From an uncultured Acetatifactor sp. (GTDB lineage: Bacteria; Bacillota; Clostridia; Lachnospirales; Lachnospiraceae), in the NCBI GenBank assembly GCA_948896875.1, contig CAQUWW010000128.1, forward strand, positions 1 to 8,579: DNA of 8,579 nt, in the 5' to 3' direction. Made by a program: the position numbers and the translations under genes. Positions 5,919-8,579 of the stretch are shown in pieces (position 1 is the stretch's first letter; every line of letters begins with the position of its first letter). The notes under the pieces were generated by a model that was not told the origin of the DNA, searched no databases, and saw only the letters and a list, made by a program, of their open reading frames with translations.

Positions 5919-7815
5919 ATATCCGAAAACTGCTGCCCTTCCTTTTCTTCCTGCTCAACGTCTCTGTAATATAGGCCGAGCACACGGTCTCTCCCCTTTC
6001 ATTGCTGCATTTCAATAACTTTAGCAGAGCATTTTCGCTCAGAAAGTCCTGCTTTAAAAACAGGAGAAACTCCTTCTCCTTCCCCTCCTCCAACAGCCGG
6101 AATCCCATTTTAAGAGAAACTCTTCGCATATAATCCAGATATGTATTGTCTTCTCCTTCCCGAAAGCGCCGCAGTCCCTGCTCCGCAAATTCCAGCTTTT
6201 CCTCCGAATCTGTAATCTCCTCCAGACATTGATCATATTCCTCATAATCAATATGCTCCCCATTCCATGCGATTTCCAGATGATATGCCGCATTCTTTTT
6301 CAGACTTTCCGGAATCAGAAAATGCTCCCTCTTCTCGCTCCTCCTGTGCCGAACCACGATCCGACATCCACTCCACTTCAGATTCATAGTATTGTTCTTC
6401 ATATCCGGCCAGTTTGTATTGACTGCCGCAACAATTCCTTTTGCCGTGCCCTCATACACCTCCGCCTTCTCCACATAGAACAACGCTCCTTTTCCGACTC
6501 TTTTCACACCGGGAGGCAGTATGATTTCCTTTAAACCTGCCGCCATCAGGGCATATTCTCCAATCTGTTCCAGCCCCTCTCCCAGTACAATAGAACGCAG
6601 GCCACTGTTATAAAACGCAAAGCTCCCCAGATAACTCAATTTATCCGGCAGCACGATCCTCCTCAGCTTCTGGCACTCCGCAAACACACCGGCTCCCCGG
6701 TAGGTGCCGGCATCCGGTATCTCCCTGATCCCTGAGGAAAGTCCAATATCCTCCAGATTCCTGCAGCCCGAAAAGGCGCCTGTTCCCAGCGTGACAACAC
6801 TCTCCGGCATTAGAACCTTCTTCAGATACCCCTGATTTTCAAAAGCAAACTCCCCTATTTTCCGCACTCCCTCCGGAACTGCGAACACCTCCCCCTTCTT
6901 CCCGGCCGGATACCAGACCAATATCCTGCCATCCCGGGAATACACCACCCCATCCAGGGTTCTGTATTTCTTATGCCCATCCGCAACCACCACTTTCTCC
7001 AGGCTATGCCACTTTCGCAGCAATGCGATATTTATATGGGCCGTCCCGGACGTTATCGTCAGAAAGCTGCATCTCCCCCATCTCTCCAGATTCTCTATAT
7101 CCCTGCCCAAAGGCAGAATAGGGGTCACCAGCTTCTTCAAACTATGACAGCCTTTAAATACTTCCGGATGAAATCTTCTCACATGCCGGGGCACAACCAG
7201 CTCCTGCATATCCTCGGGGAACTTGTACAGCATGCTTCCGATCACCACCGCTTCCTTCTGCATATCCAGCCATTTGGAGCCCCTGAATGCATCTGCAGAA
7301 ATCTCCGGCTCCTTCTTCGGAAAACGGATCTCTTCGTATTGTGTTCCGAAAAAGGCATCCGCCTGGATCTTCCTGACAGATTCCGGTATCTCCATATCCC
7401 TCCCCTTACAGACAGGGCAATAAGCCAGTTCATTGTCCTTGCGGGAAATGATCAGCCGTCCGTCCGTGACATAATCCCCATTGCCGGAATCGATCTCCAC
7501 CCGCTCCAGCTCCGGAAAAAGACCATTATAAATCCTGATACTTCTGATAGATGCCGGTATGTACAAAACCCTCGCTTTGTCAAAAACCCTCTTCTTTTCT
7601 CTATCTCCCGCATTGTTCCTATACCATCCATTACCGCTTCCGGCATCTTTCTCCTTCCATTCCGTAATCGGCGCATTTTTATAGGTCTCCGGCAAACAAA
7701 CCAGTTCGGCGGATATCTCCTTTACGGAGACACAATACTCGTCATGTCCTCTTCTATACCAGTATTCCAGTTTCTCTACGGCAAATGTATTTCCTTTATA
7801 TTGAAAGTGCTCCAT
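5917..7815 (-). CDS. BspA-type leucine-rich repeat protein, cytoplasmic
   Basis: This 632-residue protein opens the operon. Residues about 85-465 carry LRR_5/BspA-type repeats: IPESVRKIQADAF, VPEGVRKIGEFAF, MPESVVTLGTGAF, LPDKLSYLGSFAF and GEGLEQIGEYAL, with the family's DGVVYSRDGRILVWYP insert near 288-303 and a second at 116-135. These repeats form a curved solenoid used for protein binding. Many BspA proteins are exported or surface-bound, but this one has no signal peptide, membrane helix or cell-wall anchor. Residues 485-632 are a separate, mostly helical, charged C-terminal domain that I do not recognise. It ends in a basic tail (RKKRKG). The ATG at 7815 has a perfect AAAGGAGG (plus-strand 7820-7827) ahead of it, and a strong promoter lies at 7858-7886. 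The gap to the VWA gene is 19 bases, so the two are almost surely co-transcribed. A recognition or substrate-binding role is inferred. Confidence 0.9.
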   Translation of the reverse strand: MEHFQYKGNTFAVEKLEYWYRRGHDEYCVSVKEISAELVCLPETYKNAPITEWKEKDAGSGNGWYRNNAGDREKKRVFDKARVLYIPASIRSIRIYNGLFPELERVEIDSGNGDYVTDGRLIISRKDNELAYCPVCKGRDMEIPESVRKIQADAFFGTQYEEIRFPKKEPEISADAFRGSKWLDMQKEAVVIGSMLYKFPEDMQELVVPRHVRRFHPEVFKGCHSLKKLVTPILPLGRDIENLERWGRCSFLTITSGTAHINIALLRKWHSLEKVVVADGHKKYRTLDGVVYSRDGRILVWYPAGKKGEVFAVPEGVRKIGEFAFENQGYLKKVLMPESVVTLGTGAFSGCRNLEDIGLSSGIREIPDAGTYRGAGVFAECQKLRRIVLPDKLSYLGSFAFYNSGLRSIVLGEGLEQIGEYALMAAGLKEIILPPGVKRVGKGALFYVEKAEVYEGTAKGIVAAVNTNWPDMKNNTMNLKWSGCRIVVRHRRSEKREHFLIPESLKKNAAYHLEIAWNGEHIDYEEYDQCLEEITDSEEKLEFAEQGLRRFREGEDNTYLDYMRRVSLKMGFRLLEEGKEKEFLLFLKQDFLSENALLKLLKCSNERGETVCSAYITETLSRKKRKGSSFRI

Positions 7816-7857
7816 TTTTCCTCCTTTTGCATTTTTATATATCCATAAGTATATATA

Positions 7858-7886
7858 AGTATACTAAATTTCCGGGTTGTTTTCAA
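7858..7886 (-). promoter_or_regulatory. Sigma-A-type promoter of the LRR-VWA-ATPase operon
   Basis: On the minus strand TTGAAA (7881-7886) and TATACT (7858-7863) are spaced by exactly 17 bases. Initiation near 7850 gives a leader of about 35 bases. A second TATACT lies at 7848-7853 without a matched -35. The inverted-repeat array begins 9 bases upstream of the -35, which is where an activator or a promoter-occluding repressor could act. Confidence 0.7.
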
Positions 7887-7895
7887 CCTATTTAT

Positions 7896-8023
7896 ATAAT
7901 AGAATCTAAGAAATGATTCTATTATCAAAAAAATATAATAGAATCTAAGAAATGATTCTATTATCAAAAATATATAATAGAATCTAAGACAAGATTCTAT
8001 TATCAAAAATATATAATAAAATA
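7896..8023. promoter_or_regulatory. Array of 39-bp units with 11-bp inverted repeats, putative operators
   Basis: ATAATAGAATC, an 8-base centre, and GATTCTATTAT recur at 7896-7925, 7935-7964 and 7974-8003, with a period of exactly 39 bases. The two arms of each unit are perfect inverted repeats. The centre is TAAGAAAT in the first two units and TAAGACAA in the third. A degraded left arm (ATAATAAAATA) at 8013-8023 keeps the same phase. The rest of the gap (7816-8067) is very AT-rich. TATAAT also recurs in each unit at 7895, 7934, 7973 and 8012. The copy at 8012 is a candidate -10 for the XRE gene, but no good -35 is seen. Confidence 0.85.
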
Positions 8024-8067
8024 TATTTATGAATATAGTCCGGAAATAGAGGAGCTAAGAAGCTAAG

Positions 8068-8409
8068 ATGGAATTTTATGATTATGAAGTAATTGGAAAA
8101 GAATTAAAGCGTTTGCGAACAGAACATGCTTATACACAGGAGCAGATGGCAGATCAGCTTGGCTGCACTGTCTCCTTCGTCAGTAATGTGGAAAATAACC
8201 GGGCCAAATTGAGCCTCCGCGTCCTCACATATTACGCAAAACTTTTTCACGTATCTGTGGATTCCATTCTGAATGCGGGGCTGATAGATGCGAAGCCTCA
8301 GAATGCATCCGCCCTCCGGGATGCCGAAGCGCTTGATGTCCTGCACCAGTTTTCACCTGCAGACCAGGAAAGAATCATAAAGACCTTACGATATATCAGG
8401 GAAATTTGA
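8068..8409 (+). CDS. XRE-family helix-turn-helix transcriptional regulator
   Basis: This 113-residue protein starts with a Cro/C1-type HTH (residues about 10-65). IGKELKRLRTEHAYTQEQMA leads into the turn, LGCTVSFVSNVENN is the recognition region, and YYAKLFHVSVDSIL closes the fold. The C-terminal 40 residues (FSPADQERIIKTLRYI) resemble the short helical tail common in clostridial regulators of this kind; there is no peptidase or metabolite domain. The ATG at 8068 has GAGGAG at 8049-8054, a slightly long 13-base spacing. The gene is divergent from the LRR operon across a 252-base gap holding three inverted-repeat units, so it is the natural candidate to bind them and to control both directions. 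That link is inferred from position. Confidence 0.9.
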   Translation: MEFYDYEVIGKELKRLRTEHAYTQEQMADQLGCTVSFVSNVENNRAKLSLRVLTYYAKLFHVSVDSILNAGLIDAKPQNASALRDAEALDVLHQFSPADQERIIKTLRYIREI

Positions 8410-8427
8410 TATACTGGAGGCAGATTG

Positions 8428-8466
8428 ATGAATGACGCCCCTCTTGAAGCTGAATTTTTAAACTAA
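8428..8466 (+). CDS. Possible 12-residue micro-ORF downstream of the regulator
   Basis: ATG at 8428 opens a 12-codon frame (MNDAPLEAEFLN) ending at TAA 8464-8466. TGGAGG (8415-8420) is placed exactly 7 bases before it, and it begins 18 bases after the XRE stop, ending where the terminator region starts. The peptide is acidic, without a signal sequence or membrane segment. It may be chance; the ribosome binding site is the only real support. Confidence 0.3.
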   Translation: MNDAPLEAEFLN

Positions 8467-8494
8467 AAAACCCGCAAACACTGATGTTTACGGG
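8465..8494 (-). terminator. Terminator after tRNA-Asn, possibly bidirectional
   Basis: On the minus strand CCCG and CGGG, plus five more pairs with one internal mismatch, form a hairpin around CTGA-type loop bases (8471-8494), followed by TTTTTT. On the plus strand the same hairpin is followed by CTTCTTT, so it may also end the XRE transcript. Confidence 0.8.
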
Positions 8495-8502
8495 CTTCTT
8501 TG

Positions 8503-8522
8503 AGTGCCATCTCTTTGGCACT
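8503..8522. repeat. Perfect 7-bp hairpin between terminator and tRNA-Asn
   Basis: AGTGCCA (8503-8509) and TGGCACT (8516-8522) pair around TCTCTT, three bases from the 3' end of tRNA-Asn. It could be part of a 3' trailer processed from the tRNA precursor. There is no T-run. Confidence 0.6.
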
Positions 8523-8525
8523 TTA

Positions 8526-8579
8526 CTCCCCGAGTAGGGCTCGAACCTACAACAACTCGGTTAACAGCCGAGTGCTCTA
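8526..8579 (-). tRNA. tRNA-Asn (anticodon GTT), 5' end beyond the window
   Basis: The visible 54 bases are the 3' three-quarters of a tRNA. They comprise the end of the D arm (TAGAGCA), the anticodon stem-loop ACTCGG-CTGTTAA-CCGAGT with anticodon GTT, the T arm GTAGGTTCGAGCCCTAC, the acceptor strand TCGGGGA and discriminator G. CCA is not encoded. The 5' acceptor strand lies past 8579. Confidence 0.93.

Noticed and set aside
6973..7848. Plus-strand frame of 291 codons opposite the LRR gene
   Set aside because: It is a shadow of the LRR coding frame with no ribosome binding site and no recognisable motif. The minus-strand repeats are clear.
7896..8003. CRISPR array
   Set aside because: The 39-bp units are contiguous with only short AT-rich joints and no unique spacers, and there are no cas genes.
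7776..8006. Minus-strand frame with three copies of a 13-residue repeat (IIESFLRFYYIF)
   Set aside because: The 39-bp operator-like unit is divisible by three, so it yields an open repeat peptide by chance. The frame overlaps the operon promoter and has no good start signal.
674..8579. Genomic island bounded by tRNA genes
   Set aside because: tRNAs lie at both sides, but no integrase, no direct repeat of a tRNA 3' end and no attachment-site pair was seen.

Overview
The window looks like chromosomal DNA from a low- to mid-GC anaerobic Firmicute, most likely a gut member of the Lachnospiraceae or a related Clostridial family. The basis is strong AGGAGG-type ribosome binding sites, sigma-A-like promoters, tRNAs without an encoded CCA, a BspA-type leucine-rich repeat protein, a clostridial-style bacteriohemerythrin fusion and short TTC-loop hairpin repeats. 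The genus cannot be named from this sequence alone.

Left end (1-845), all on the minus strand: the first 66 codons of an ABC-transporter ATPase; upstream of it a hairpin-rich repeat patch; then a fragment holding only the last part of a sensor histidine kinase ATPase domain. This resembles a decayed kinase/ABC-transporter module. A terminator and two tRNA genes, Cys(GCA) and Glu(TTC), follow, with a shared promoter at 915-943.

Middle left (1151-2506), plus strand: one 451-residue protein with an O2-binding-type hemerythrin domain carrying all seven iron ligands, a middle domain that may be CheX-like, and a C-terminal response-regulator receiver domain. It looks like a stand-alone oxygen or redox-linked signalling protein.

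Centre (7815 down to 2635), minus strand: an apparent three-gene operon. First is a 632-residue BspA-type leucine-rich repeat protein with no signal peptide. Second is a DUF2201-type protein with a degenerate metallopeptidase-like N-terminus, a 7 x 14-residue acidic repeat linker and a VWA domain with an intact MIDAS. Third is a MoxR-type AAA+ ATPase. MoxR plus VWA pairs usually act as chaperone or remodelling machines, in which VWA proteins act as adaptors or substrate carriers; here the LRR protein could be the recognition subunit. This cassette is the main candidate for a little-described system.

Right end (7816-8579): a divergent intergenic region with a strong minus-strand promoter for the cassette and an array of three near-identical 39-bp units plus a partial fourth. 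Each full unit is an 11-bp inverted repeat around an 8-bp centre. The XRE-family regulator encoded on the plus strand next to it is the obvious candidate ligand for that array. After the regulator come a possible 12-codon micro-ORF, a terminator, and a partial tRNA-Asn on the minus strand. No integrase, transposase or CRISPR array is visible.
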